A stretch of DNA of 64,000 nt, taken from Epinephelus fuscoguttatus (lineage: Eukaryota; Chordata; Actinopteri; Perciformes; Serranidae). Positions 13,332 through 27,200 of this stretch are shown one piece after another. The stretch is taken from positions 13,843,207 to 13,907,206 of the forward strand of contig NC_064769.1 in the NCBI RefSeq assembly GCF_011397635.1, written 5' to 3'. A model generated the notes under the pieces. The model saw nothing but the letters and a program-made list of their open reading frames with translations. It was not told where the DNA came from and ran no database searches. Position 1 is the first letter of the stretch, and each line of letters opens with the position of its first letter. The position numbers and the translations under genes are program-made.

Positions 13332-15964
13332 CCCAGCGACCTGCCCCCATCACTGAACACCTGCAAAACCCTTCAAGCTGCCTGTCACTACCTTTACTGC
13401 ACCTCACTGTGTTTAACTCTGATACCGACCTGGACCTGGACCTGGACCTGGACCTCTGCGCCAATTTTCTTCACTTCACATGGACATGAACTCATCTCAT
13501 TGTGAAAAGGTAGACAAAGATCTCCTCTCATGTGATGTGTGTTCTAAAGGATACCACACTGATCATTGCACTTTTTATTTTGGTTTCTCTTTCTTTTTCT
13601 CTGGTAACTTTCTGAGCTGGGTCAAATCTGTTGTAATAAATGTATTTCCTCGTCACCTTACTGTTCCTCTGTCAGCTGATGTCATGGAATCAATAGTGAA
13701 TCAGGGCTCTTTATTCAGGAGTGACCTTACTAATTTGGGATGGAGGATGCACATGAAATATAACCAAAACTACCATTTGGTGGCTTTATAATTCTCCCCA
13801 GCCTCATCATGTGGTTGTGGTGCAAGTCCAGACACAGATCTTATTTATTACCCCAACTGTTGTTATTAATGTCACTATAAGGCACTAAAATCATTGCTTA
13901 AATGAACCGTGATTTTTATTTAATTTATCTTAAAAAGAGATGAAGTTCCCCTGTCTCAGTCTGAAAGGTTTGATTTTGGATTCAGGGATTTTTGTATTTT
14001 TTAAAATTCTGCATTTCATTTCTCCCACAAATCAGCGAGGAAGATCACCCCTGAGAATTCTGGTGTGCATGAATTAATTTCTTATCACATTTGTACAGGT
14101 GACACGGTCTAATCTTGACTACGTATGAAAAAGAGACAAGTCAAATGTGGGGACATTGTTGCACAAGCACCTGATAATTATATTAAATTAGCATTAGTTT
14201 TATTCATTTTAAGCTAATCCCTTGTTGGCATCTGTATTTTCAGTTTTTTCAGATGAGTGTTGCCAGATTCCCACAGCTCTGGTTAGACTGAAACACACCT
14301 CTTGTGCAATAATAAGTGCATTATAAGAATAAAACAAACAGGAAAAAAGTGCCATACTGTTAATTAGATGTCTGTCCTCCTGACACATACATGTTGAATG
14401 TAGATTGAATTGCGTATAGATTGAGAGTGTTGCTGATAACAACGATACATGGGACATGAATAATGAGATAAGGAGGAAGAGTAGGGAAGGTTTTATGATT
14501 TCAGGGGAGACTTACCTGTATGACATTTTCAGACTGACAGCTGTTCGGTCTTTAATGAATAAGGAAGTCATTGTGTGTGAGGTGTAAGTGTAGCATCAGT
14601 GGAATTTCAAGGCATAAACATTTTGTTGTTTGCATCTGGACTCTTGTTTGTGTCGTAAAGAATGATGATTGAAAATGTCTTGGAACTTAAAGACACTAAT
14701 TTCTGATGGATCTGTTGTTATGATCGTTGATGGCTGCAGCTCAGTGACTCCTTTGTCAGACCAGAGAAGACTAGATTTTATTCTTGTCATCCAGTTAAAA
14801 GAAATTTGCACTTGTGCCCTCCTTCTAATGGAAATCATACCAACATCAAAGTGAAGTAACCATCTTTAAGAACAAAAAAGGAGGGGTTATGTTTACATCT
14901 TCGACTCTCCTGAGGTATAGTGGTGGATATAGAGGTTAGCATCGGCCGTGTTTGTCAGTTTGAGTCACCTTTCACGTGTGGTGGGACGACCACAGTCGTT
15001 CAGAGGATATGAAACTACAGTAGTGTTCCCTTTATTTGTTTTTGCACCAGTAAGCTGCTTTTCATCTGTTTCCCACACTTTTGTTGAGTAGCGAATGTTA
15101 AGTTGCAATATGTTTACTAAAATCTGTGGGAGTAGAATAAATGGCCAAAATGATAGCTTACTAAAGAATGCACTTTGAGTATTTGTAGTTAATTTCAGTG
15201 TGGACAAAAGAACACCACTTTCCTAAGACCGGCGGGACTGTGCTAGTCTTTACTCTTGTTTATTGTAACTTTGATTCAAAGCAATAAAGTGAGCTCAAGT
15301 TTTTTTAGCGGTTCGTTGACGTAGATATCACAAGTTCTTATTGATACACAGGGGGATGCTGAAATAATCAGGGTAATATCAGTGAGAAAAGAAACAGTGC
15401 TTTAGAGGAGTACGTTTCTTGAATCGAGCACCATTGGGTTTTGAAATGTTTTGCTTGTTGAATCAGTTAGTGTGTCTGTGCAATTACGCGATAAAAGGGC
15501 TAGACGAGGATCACAAAGTGTCCCTGAATTTATTTTCTCACATAAATGACAAAGTGATATTTTTTTTAAAGTAAGGAGCAAGTGCACAGGTGCCATGGCA
15601 TCTGGGGTTATTTTTACGTACCGATCATCAGCCGGCTGTTCTAGAAATGATCTTTAGACTTTTCTCTTTTTTTTTGTTATTGCACACGAGGTCATTTTGG
15701 CACTTGAAATTCATAACTTGTGCAACTTCAACTGTTTTCTTGTCTTTTTCAACCTGTGGCTTTATTTCCATCATTCTCGACTGTTGGTGCTTCATTTATG
15801 AATTAATCTGCAACAAGTTTACACTTCTTGTCCAAATAATTATTTACTGGAAAAAATGTTCGGAAAGGTTTTTGAAGGATGGGATTTTTTTTCCTTTTTG
15901 TGAAATATGTAAAGAATTTGTGTTGCAGTGTACAGAGATGAATAAACACTGGAAATTAATTTGT
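13332..15964 (+). other. AFF1: AFF1 3' UTR with candidate poly(A) signals
   Basis: No coding exon follows the AFF1 stop. AATAAA hexamers occur at 13635-13640, 15283-15288 and 15941-15946. The last is followed by a T/GT-rich stretch typical of a downstream cleavage element, and the second also has a T-rich run after it. The interval is AT-rich with short meaningless open frames. The true end cannot be fixed from sequence alone. Confidence 0.5.
13426..13453 (+). repeat. Short hexamer tandem repeat (GACCTG)n in the AFF1 3' UTR
   Basis: About four copies of GACCTG lie in a row about 95 bases after the AFF1 stop codon. In one frame they encode Asp-Leu repeats, but the position after the stop makes this untranslated. 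Confidence 0.8.
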
Positions 15965-16195
15965 TGTTTACTCTTAATTTATTGTCGTTTGCTCTTATTT
16001 TCTTCAAAGGAAACAAGAATTGCACAATTTGGTGGTCAGTAAATAACACGTGAACAGTAAATTACATATATAACATGTATGCCACATTCGCAAAGAATCA
16101 AGGAGACAGTAAACGGCAGACAGGTTATCATTTTAGTGAACTACAGCATGACGGTATAATGGTGAATGGCATTGCCATTAAAAGTTAAAATATTT

Positions 16196-16595
16196 GGTAA
16201 CACTTTACTTGAAGTTATCTACATAAGAGTGACATGACACAGTCATAAACATTATGTACATGTCAAACGTTTATGACTGCTGTTGACATTAAATTTGTTT
16301 GGGATGTCCTTATTATGACAACTTGACATTACCAGAAGATCTTTACGTTAATGTCAAGTTGTCATTATAAGGACATCCCAGGACATCCGATACAAATTTA
16401 ATGTCAACTTGTCATGTCAAAGACAACTTCTGGTAAAGTCACTTTGATTAATGTCAAGTTATCATAAATAAGACAACCCAAACAATGTCAACTTGTCATT
16501 ACAAAAACCGAATGACACTTAATGACAGCAGTCATGTCATAGTAATGACAGTGTCATGTCACCCTTATGTAGATACCTTCAAGTAAAGTGTTACC
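16196..16595. mobile_element. Fold-back MITE, 400 bp, between AFF1 and the lectin receptor
   Basis: The ends are inverted copies (GGTAACACTTTACTTGAAG and its complement) continuing imperfectly for about 60 bases. The interior is also palindromic: GACATTAA, AAATTTG and GGATGTCC blocks recur on both arms. The 8 bases on each side read AAATATTT. This is either a target duplication of hAT type or, since the octamer is itself palindromic, an extension of the inverted repeat. No transposase is encoded. Confidence 0.8.
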
Positions 16596-17125
16596 AAATA
16601 TTTTAACTTTTTTTTACCATCGTCTGTGATGGAATTTTTAACGGAATGTTTTGTTGTTCTCTCTTGCAAGGTTGAAACACGAGCGATCTGGACATTACCA
16701 GAAAAATTACATAAAATAATAAACACAAAATAATTTCATTCCACTCTTTGTAAATAGGGCTTGACTGTCACAACATATTGACATGCAGGTTTCATTTACC
16801 GCCCTGCAATTTGGTCGATGTGTTGTTTCTTGCGTGCCGTCCAGACAGTGTTGCCAGCCTGCTATCGTCTGCCAGAGTCCATGTCAGTGTTGCACTATGA
16901 ATTACTCCGGCCACGTAGCACAAATTGCTCTAAACAAAACAAAACAGCTGAACTTCAAAAATTTAAGTGCAAGACAGAAAAACAGTTTTAATACATTCTC
17001 TTTGTATTAGTGTATTACAATATATACAATAGAGTTGAATCTTATAGCCCTCTTGAGCATTCAAAACATCATCGCTGATTTGTTTAAAAAGAATTCGATG
17101 TACTGTACAACACTTGAGTGATGGT

Positions 17126-18273
17126 TTATGTGTCTGATTCTCCTGGGAAGTTGGGGTTGCTGAAAGCAGGCTGCAACAGAAGAATGACACAGCTTAGCAT
17201 TTACACTGGCATAAAAATGTAACCATGTGTTCACACCAAATCATAACAGGTTCATAAATAACTCACCACATCAATGTGATTGGTTGTTCTGGCTCTTGTT
17301 GGCAGGCTCAAGTCTCTCAGTTTATACCCCTGAACACTGAAGAGGTAGAACAGCAGTCCTGCTATCAAGCTCAAAATTACAATGGTTCCAATGATCGCGC
17401 CGACTATCGCCCCTACATTTGTCCCTGTAACAGAGATACAGTGGACGTGTCAGCGGGGATGTTAAACATGTTTTTTCTTTGGTTGGAAAACCAGCAGAAG
17501 GTAAAAAAAAATAAAATGGTGAAAATAAGACATTGTAAGGAAACTGTATTTAGCACTTTGGCCTTGTTCAGACTGCCAGCACAAATCCTTTTTTTCTTTT
17601 GGCATATCCGGATTGTACCCAGATGAATTCTAGGCTGGGCTCATCCGGAGGGAATTGTAAAGCTGCAGCACCTTCGGATCAAAAGGGGTCAGATCAGGTG
17701 GTTTGGGCATCTCATTAGGATGCCTCCTGGGTGCCTCCCATTAGAGGTGTCCCTGACATGCCTATTGGTAGGAGGCCCCAGAACACGCTGAAGGGATTAT
17801 ATATCATATCTGGCCTGGGAACGCCTCAGGATCCCCCAGGAGGAGCTGGAAAGCGTTGCTGGGGAGAGGGACGACTGAAGTACTTCGCTCAGCCTGCTGG
17901 CCCCCTGACCCGGCCTGGATAAGCGCATGAAGATGGATGGAGGATTGTGAATGAATTTTAGTAAGTCTCAACAGCAAAAAACAGATGCCAAAAGATGGAC
18001 CTCTATTTTTCCTGCTTCTGTGTTTGAAAGCCACATCACCAGCATCGTTACCACAGCAATGCAGCGCATGCGGGTTGGTGATGTCTGGACACACAATTAA
18101 GAGTGCGGACAGTCTGTCTTCGACGTCTGATTTGAGAGACAATTCTGATTTGTCTTGAGTCTGAACATAGCCTTAGTCACATTTACTGTTACCTGGACCA
18201 GGATCCGGACCTGGACCTTGAGTTGGACCGTCAGTGGGGAAAACTGGCCTTGTGTTATTATCTGTTGTATAGT
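17126..18273 (-). other. Receptor stalk, transmembrane helix and cytoplasmic tail (residues 2087-2180)
   Basis: Exon 18193-18273 encodes a Gly/Pro-rich stalk (GPTQGPGPDPGP). Exon 17267-17424 encodes a hydrophobic helix (about 2117-2142, GAIVGAIIGTIVIL and on) and the start of the tail (KLRDLSLPTRAR). Exon 17126-17170 ends it with PAFSNPNFPGESDT and TAA. FSNPNF (2169-2174) fits an FxNPx[YF] endocytosis signal. The LINE fragment at 17630-17940 lies in the intron. A poly(A) candidate ATTAAA on the minus strand is at 16987-16992. Confidence 0.85.
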
Positions 18274-21200
18274 CTGAAAAAAGAGTTTCACACAGAGAAG
18301 GTGAAGTTAGAAGAAAGAAAATGTATTGGAAAATATTCTGAGAGTTTCAATAACCAAAAAACTGTTGACATGAGCCTGCAAAATACTAAAAAAAAAAAAA
18401 ATGCTTACACTGGCGGTGGCGGCATATAAATCCTCTTTTTTGAAGGCAGTTGTTGTCATTCCAGCGTCCGTCCTCGTACATCTCCACACAGTTTTCCTCA
18501 GCCACGTCCCCGGGGTGAAAGGCTGCATTGGGCTCGCCAGGAGCCCAGTTGAGGAAGCCCACAGATGTCCGATCCGTCCAGCCCCAGCCAACTAAAACAA
18601 ATCAAACACACAGGTCTCAGCATCAACAAAGGTTAGTGCACAAATATTCAAATATTACATGTAGATGCAAGTAGTCCCTGCCATCATTGTGTATTTCTAC
18701 ACTCACAGTTTCTGTCTCTGGTGAGGCCGATCCAGATGTTGTGATATTTGGTATGGTTGAGGTTCCGGATGAACTCGACCTCCGCTCTGCTGTGGATGGA
18801 CGCCAGCTCTGTCATGAATGACTGGCAGTAGTGCCGGGCGTTCGGCCAGGTGTAACCCTCCCTACCGTTGTACACAAAGTAACAGTAGCGGCCGTAGGGT
18901 TTCCAGAATGGCAGACACATCCCGTCACCAGGGGCGGGAGTCGGTGGTGGTTTCTCTGAAAGGCAGTATAAGTTACATCACCAACGCCTCAAGTTTTAGA
19001 CTGTAAAGGAAGTTTTTTTTTTGTGAAAGACTGACCAGAGAAAAGGAGGAGAAAAGCAGATGTCAGTGCTACACACCTGAAGAGATCTTGCAGATGTAGG
19101 GTTTAGCAATGTCACACTTGGTGTCATTCCAGGTCCCGTGGAAATGGGGTGAAGCGTGCATACTGACACAGCCCTCATCCTTAATGTTGCTGGGCTCTCC
19201 AGGTCCCCATTGAGTGAACAAAACTGGCCAGCCATCTGTCCACTGGTAGGTGCCGTCATCCTGCATTACAAGAAAATATTAGCATGTGATTCATGGTTTC
19301 ACCTCGGACGCGGAAATTCAGCACCACCTGCACCATGAACACCGAACAAGACAGCTTTTTTTAATTTGCAGGTAGTGTGGAGCACCTGGCGTCTGAGTCC
19401 GATCCAGCTGTCAGCTTTGCCCTGCAGGACCACTCCGGCCACGAAGGCCTGGTCGTAGCTCATGTCGATGCTGGTCAGGTGGCCTCCCTCCTGCTGGCAG
19501 GCCGTCTGAGCTGCGTCCCAGGTCGCCAGCTTCTCCACCAGCTTGTAGCAGTTCAGGTACCAGGAGATGTAGCCATCAGGGCAAGGGCTCTTGGTTGGAG
19601 GTGGAGGGGTGATGGTGCTTGCTGATGTAGAAGCAGAAGGAGAAATGGTTTGACATATGTTCGTTGCTGTGTGTTTTCTGTAATTTATTTGAGCAGAAAG
19701 AATAATTTAAGTGTTCACTGACATTTCTTCCTAGAGCAAGCGAAGCTGTAATTTTTGTGGCAGGCATCATCGTTCCACTTGCTGCTCATCACGTAGCTGT
19801 TAGTCATCGCTACGCAGTGTTCCTGTTGAGAATGACAAGAAAGCCTCAAGCTACACAACTATAAACATGAGCTTTATTAGCACGGAGTGCAGGTTTTAGT
19901 CCTGCCTGTAAAAAGATTCACAATATTTCCCACTTGCTTTGCTCAAGTTATCGTAAATAACTGTAGCAAATTTAAGTATCCTCACTGTTCCTCCTGCATT
20001 GTTGGGCTCATTGTCGTTCCAGTTCGTGTACAGCACAGGGCTGACCCCATCACTCCAGGCATACTGATTCTCCGCCACCTTATCTGACAGGCCGATCCAC
20101 GTGGGAAGCTCCAGGTCCCTCTGATAACTAGAAACAAAGTCTAGAGGGAAGGAGAGGATCAAAATATAGAGAGCAATCTCTTTGACCTGGAGCCACTGGA
20201 ATGTTGGTTCTCATAAGTTTAGCTTACCATTCTCATACTGGTTATCAATGACTGCCAGCTGTCCTCCCTGGTCTTTGCACCAATTCCGAGCAAATTTCCA
20301 GCTGCCTTTGATGTCATTTTTCTTCCCTTTGAACATGAAGCACTTGTTCTTAAAAATCATCCAACCTGGTGGCAAGAAAGGTAAAGAGCTTACTGTAGTG
20401 CAGCATGTCACAAAAATGTAATTGAAAAAGTCATTATTTGGTAATTCATAAAAGAAATAATTAAAAATCTAATACAGTATGTCATGAAAACTAAATTTGA
20501 AAAAGTCATACTATAGTACAGTAAATTAAGTAAAGTAAATTTACTAACTTTAATTAATGAGTCATCGGATAGTATCTCATAAAAACTTAAAAAGCCATAG
20601 TATAGTACAGAAAATTTAGTAAATTTAATTTTAAAAAAAGTCATGTCATATGTTATAAAAATTGTGATAACAATGTCATAGTACAGTATGTCATAAAAAT
20701 AAGTCATATTATACACTGTCATTAAGAATAGTATAGATTAATGTAAATAAAAAGTTGAAAGTATGACAAAATTTCGTAGTATGGTATCTCATAAAAATTC
20801 ATAATATAAAATGCCTTAAAATGTATAATGTGCCATGAAAAAGTCCTAAAAAGTCACGGTATAGTATGCCCTTAAAATGTCATAGAAATGTCTTAATATA
20901 TCATGCTATTAAAAATGTATAATGCGCCACAAACAAATACTAAAAAAGTCACAGTATATTGTACGTCATCAAAGTGTCATAAAACAGTTTAAAGAGTCAA
21001 AGTATTCTGTCATTAAAACAAGTCATAGTATAGTATGTCATTAAAAATCATAATGTGATATGCAAAAAAAGCCAAAACAAAATCCTTAAAAGGTCAAAAT
21101 ATAGTATGTCATAAAACATGTAATTAAAAAAAAGTCATTGTATGGTAAGTCATGAAAATTGAATTTAAAAAGTCATAGTATAGCACAGTAAACTTAGTAA

Positions 21201-24200
21201 ATTTAATTTAAAAATATCATAGTGCAGTATGTCATAAAAATAGGCCATAGTATACACTATGTCATGAAGAATACTATAGATCAATGTAAATATAAAAGTC
21301 AGAGTATGACATTAAATTTCATAGTATAGTATCTGATAAAAATTCATAATATAAAATGCCTGAAATGTATAATGTGCCATAAAAAAAGTCCTAAAACGTC
21401 ATAAAACAGTTTAAAGAGTCAAAGTATTGTATGTCATTAAAACATTAAAACAAGTGATAGTATAGTATGTCATTAAAAATAAATTCATAATGTGACATGC
21501 CAGAAAAAAAACATAAAAAATCCTAAAAAGGTCATAGTATAAGTCATAAAAACAAGTCACAGTATGTCAAAAAAGAAAACAGTAAAAGATGCCATAAAAA
21601 AGTACTTAAGAGAGAGTCTTGGTATAAAATGCCACAAAAATGTAAAAAAAAAAAAAAAAAAATCTAATTTAGTGCGTCACAAAAAATGTTGGTCTTTTCA
21701 TGGCTTTTTTTTTTAACTAATAAAAAATACATCACCAAACATATTTTCTAAAATATGACATACTTCTCTGTCTACATATACCCTGCTATCATTCTGCATG
21801 TTTCATGTTTATATGTAAGAAGTGTGTGTTACCTGCAGGACAGTGGCCCACCCAGGGCTGTGTGGGTGGAGGATGAGTGTGAGTATCTCCGGGGAACTTC
21901 TTACAGACGTAACCTGCTGCAGCCCGACCACAGTTGGCATCGTTCCATCCACCTTGACAAGCCAGATTTAATTGTAAATATCACCAACAGGGAGTCCAGA
22001 TCAGTAAACATGCACAATAATCAACAGATCTATATGGTCGTAAGTGTCCAATGAACGGTATTTGAATACCTTGATGTCTGTTCATCTGGACACACTGCTC
22101 CTCCCCGTTAGCATTGTTGGGCTCACCTGGAGCCCAGTGAGTGTATGTCACAGGTGACATGTCGACCCACCTGTGTGGATAAAACATGTCATCATATCCC
22201 AGCACTTGTGCGTCTCTAATCACAGCTTCACCACAGTTTAAAAGTATGAGCTGCACAAGATTATACAAATAATGTGCAGACGGTTACCCTTTAAATTCAC
22301 CTCAACTCTAATCATTTCCAAATATACATACATGTATTGTCCATTTGCAATGCCAAACATCCTCAGTCCAATCCAAGCTGCAGCAACCTGGCCCGTCCCC
22401 ACCTGGACGAGCAGCACAACACGACGCAAACATATTTCACTGTAACACGTTACAACATATTCTACAGTAAAGAAGTAAAAGCAGAAAAAGGCCCACCATG
22501 GTGTTAACGTATGCCTGTTCCTCGATGCTGAGGATGGAGACGAGTAAGGCCTCCTCATCATAGCAGCGCCTCATAGCTGTGTGGAAGTCGACTATGTCGG
22601 TGTCGTTGTAGTAATAGCAAATGTTGTTGTTCTTCCTCCAGCCAGGGTTAGTACCACAATCAGGAGCTGAGGGTCGAGACATGAGGAAACAATCATGAAG
22701 ATGGTATGATCGCCTTGTTATTTTCCTCCACAGCAAAAAAGCCTAATCCGCATTAACTTACATTACACTTCTCCCTATATAACTGACACTTAGTCATTTA
22801 CTCTATAGTGACCGATACATTGAGACGTCTGACACGTATGACTCTGAATCACTTGGCTGTAATTTTTGGATCTAGAAAATAGGAAGCAATGCATTGTGGG
22901 ACTGTTTGCAGACAGTAGTATACATGCTATTCTTTTTGCATTACATAGTGGGAAATTTTTAAAGGTCCAGTGTAGGATTTAGGGAGATATATCAGCAGAA
23001 ATTTAATAACTTCACTCCTGTAGTGTATTTTTCTCAGTAAGAATTTCTTTATTTTTGCCATACCATATTAATTAAAGCTGGGGTAGGCAGTTTTCTGAAA
23101 AAGGCCAAAAATAAACTGAAATTTAAAAAAAAAAAAAAACTCGCACGTCTCACCAGACACCCACAGGTGAGAAGCTGCATATCGCACATTCAACCAGCCC
23201 TTCCTGGCCCCATTCTCTCTGCTTATCAGACCACAAATGAGACAAGAACTACCTCGCTAGCCACCCCATGGTCCCTCCGCCTCACTCTGGGCTGCTGTGG
23301 ACTACTTCCCTGGGAGGAGAGCGGTCGGCTATTCTGGAGACGGACCCTCAGTCAGCAGCTGTAGCAACTTGAATCCAGCCTGTGCAGACCCCAGCACCCG
23401 GGGTGACCTGTTTAACAGCTGCAACAGTAAAGCCTGATTTATGGTCCTGCGTTAAATCAACAACGTCGCTACGTCGTAGGGTACGTGGCTATGCAGAAGG
23501 CTTGCGGTAGCCCCTGGCGTAGCCTGACGTGCACCTCCCCAAAATGTAACTACACGTCGAGGCGACACAGACCCAGCGCAGAAAGAGAGGGCTGTGATTG
23601 GTTTGCTTGGTAGCAACGCATTTCCGGTTCCGTATTTCCAGATTGCGACATCCCCGCCATCTTTAAACATCTTCTGTTGTGATGTAGATGTTGCAGTATT
23701 AAGGCCCATTTATACTCAACGTTCAATACGGATACGGATACGGACAGAGCCGTCTGTCCGTGCTCCGCGTTCATTTCTCTGTGACCGGAAAAGCTGGAAG
23801 CTAAACAAAGAATCAACTAGAGACGATGATAACCATTCAGGAAAGGAACGCAGCCTCCTACCGCTCTGGCGGTGAATTGCACCGTGACGAAATGGAGTGA
23901 CGGAGAAGTTCGAAGGGTTCACGACGGCGTCACGGCAACGATGTACGTACGTCGTAGGTACGCCGCAGGACCATAAATCAGGCTTGAGGTTGCTGATCCA
24001 GCGGGGGAGTCAGGGGTGGTCTGTTCCATGTGAGCTGGGGTTGGGCTGGCTGGATTTGGGTTGCTGCTGCTGCTAACTGGGGCTCCATCTCCACATTGAT
24101 ATGGCTGACACTGAGTCGAGTTTTATTTCGTTTTAGACTGTGTTTTTGGGTTGCTTGCAGTGTAGGCAGTTTCTGCAAATACTTTGTCTGCAGGATTCTT

Positions 24201-27200
24201 GGCCATTGAATCAGGGTTTCACCATCTGAAGGGAAATGCACCCGCATCTGCATTTGTAGGACGGCTAATAGGAATGCCCTCTCTCTGAAATGACCTGTGA
24301 TTGTCCAAAGTCTCCACTCACAAGCAGGATTTTCAAAATAAAAGGTAGACTTTCTCTTGAACTACTTGAATTACAACATGCTGAAAGGTTATAATGGAAT
24401 TTTTGCTTAGTGCCTACCCCAGCTTGAACCAGCCTTTATTTCACCTACCGAAATTAAACACATCACAAGAAACAGGGAGAGGTTTACCTGGGAGAGGAGG
24501 TGGGGGCTCTGGGGGGTTGACGGGGATCTTTCCTTTAGCAATCATGCATATCCAGTCCTGGTGAGCATCGCAGTTGAGATCATTCCACCAGGAGTAGGTC
24601 CCGTTTGTGCTGCTCACCATCTCTACACACTCCTCGCGGCCCTCATGGTTGTTGGGCTCCCCGGGACCCCAGTTGGTGTGGGAGAGAGGTGTACCATCAC
24701 TCCAAGAATAGCCTACATGATGGGAATATTCATGAGGTTTTTGGTGTGTTCTTTATTTGTATCCCAAATAGCTTCCACCAGGATCTTTTCTATACAAGAA
24801 ACATGACACTCACCTCCCTCTGTAGGGTTGTGCTTGAGGCCGATCCACTTGCTGCTGCCTTTGCTGTACAGAGACAGGAACTCCTCCTCCTCCTGATTGT
24901 GGATGCTGACCAGATTAGCTCCTCTGGCAATACAGTCCTCACTTGCTGCTCCCCAGCTCTTCTTTAGAGACCAGTCAACTTTGTGGAAGAGCTGCAATAA
25001 ATCAACAAATAAATCAGTGCTTTAAAATTGACCTCCTACCTAATGCCCCCTGTAGAGAATAATGGCTTTAGCTGTTTAATCCAGTGCCTTTTATACCTTG
25101 TAACAGTATCTGAAGTGAGGCTGACCCGTCCAGCCTTCAGTACAGCCCGTTACAGGAGGAGGAGTCGGCGGCTTGGTGGGTGGACTGATGTCGGGCCTGG
25201 GTTTCTCACAAACAAAGGCGTGTTTCTCTGAGCACTGCTTGTCATCCCAGAAACCACCGATCGGACCGGTTGTCATCGCTACACAAGTGCCATCCCCATT
25301 ATCTAGAGAGAAAAAGGATGTTTTCCAGTGTTTGTATATACTGTATTATCCTGTCCAGATGATATAGGGTTAGTATAAAGATCTCTACCTGGCTGATCTC
25401 GGTCCCAGTGAGTGAAGGTGAGAGGTGCATTATTGTCCCAGATGTAGTCCACCCCTCCACCCGACACTCCATGAGCACGTAGGCCAATCCACCAAAAACC
25501 AGTCTTCCCTGACAGTGCCACCGTGAAGTGTGACTGCTCATAACTGCAGTGAAACGCAGACAGACAAGTAAATCAAAAACTTTAGCCAACCAGGTTGTTA
25601 GATTACGATAACAGAATCTCTGAGATGCTAAATCTGCCATCATTATTAAAGGAATAATTCACCCCACAAATGACCATTTGTATATCAATACCTTACCACA
25701 TGTTATGTTGAATGTGTGCAGAAAACTTTGTTTTTCTAACATGCCTCATGAATTCAATATAACTAGAGGTGAGTAACTGATATACAAAAGATCATTTGGG
25801 AGGCATTTTAAAAGTAGAGCATAAAGAAATAATAAAAAAAAGAGAGAAAACCTTTTTCAAGCAATGTCTGCAAGCAAGGCATATAAGAGCTGTTCTTTAT
25901 GGGAATAATACTGGAGTGGGGATAGGTTGTCACTCACATGTCTCCAATGTGCAGCATGAAGCTGTCCTGCGCTGTGCAGAAAGCCTTAGCTTCCAACCAG
26001 TTCATGGGAGTCTCCTCCATCCAGTAGCAGGCGTAACCGTACGCTTCCCAGTCCTGACACATATTACAGAAGTGAGGCTAATACAGCGATAATCTCTTTA
26101 CACAACATCTCTCTTTATCGGGCATCATTAGATTGAAAAGGAGACAGAAAAATAAAATGTATAATTAGTTTGTGCTACCTGAGGGCATCCGTACACAGTG
26201 GGCTTTGCAGAGGGCAACGGGTAATGCGATTTGGGCATTTTGCATATGTAGGTATTGAGTTCTGTACAGGCCACGTCGTTCCATCGGCCAGTCTGGAACA
26301 GAGATGAAATTACCATGTGACCATAACTTGGTTGGGTACATTTTTGGCTTCATATTCGTAGTATGAAATGTATTCAACTGGTGTGTGAGACTGTTTTTTC
26401 ATCCTTCTCACCTGGTGCAACATCTCAACACAGTCCTCACTGAACCCATCGTGGTTGTTGGGTTCCCCTGGAGCCCAGTAAGTGAAGGTCACCATGTGTT
26501 CATCAGACCAGGTGAACATACCAGTCACAACCAGGTCATTCAGACCGGTCCACACGTCACTCGTGGCTGTAAAGGACAAAAAAACAAATTAACAAAAATA
26601 ATCATATTTAATTTATACCTACCATTGGACGGGTTTATAAAAAGTTTATAAAACATGATGTTTTGTCATAAATTAAACAGTTTAAACAAGTGCAGCGGAA
26701 ACAATTAGTTGATTAATCAATTAGTCAACTGACAGAAAATTAACGGGTAACTATTTTGATAATCATTGAGGTCATTTTCTATTTTTATTTATTTATTTAT
26801 TTTACAGTAATATTTGGGTGTGGGGTTTTTTTTTTTTTTAGATTTTTCTGCATTGGGTACTTTTAATACTTTAGGTACATTTTACTGATCATAATTACTT
26901 TTACTTAAGTGACATTCTCATTGCAGGACTGTGTGGTATTAATACTTTTACTTAAGGGGAGGAACTGAATACATCCTTCACCACTGGGTTTACACATGCT
27001 GAATTCATTCAGTTTTCAGTTATCACCTGTAGACTCATTACTAGTCATCAATACGTGACTAATGCCTAAGAAGTTACATTATATGATCCAGATTTCAGTT
27101 TTGCTAAATAAATTAACACCTCACCAAACTAATTCAAGATAATATGTTATTTCACATTAAACTGAAGCCGACACTGTCAAATTTGAATCAGTATCCTTGA

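Noticed and set aside
15590..16042. Plus-strand 150-codon hydrophobic, Cys-rich frame downstream of AFF1
   Set aside because: It lies in the AT-rich AFF1 3' UTR, has no recognisable domain, and contains T homopolymers read as Phe.
20408..20722. Minus-strand frame rich in Tyr, Ile and Phe
   Set aside because: It is produced by the AT-rich minisatellite.
23594..23875. Plus-strand Arg/Ser-rich frame
   Set aside because: It lies inside the GC-rich fold-back MITE; the apparent basic peptide comes from ATACGG repeats.
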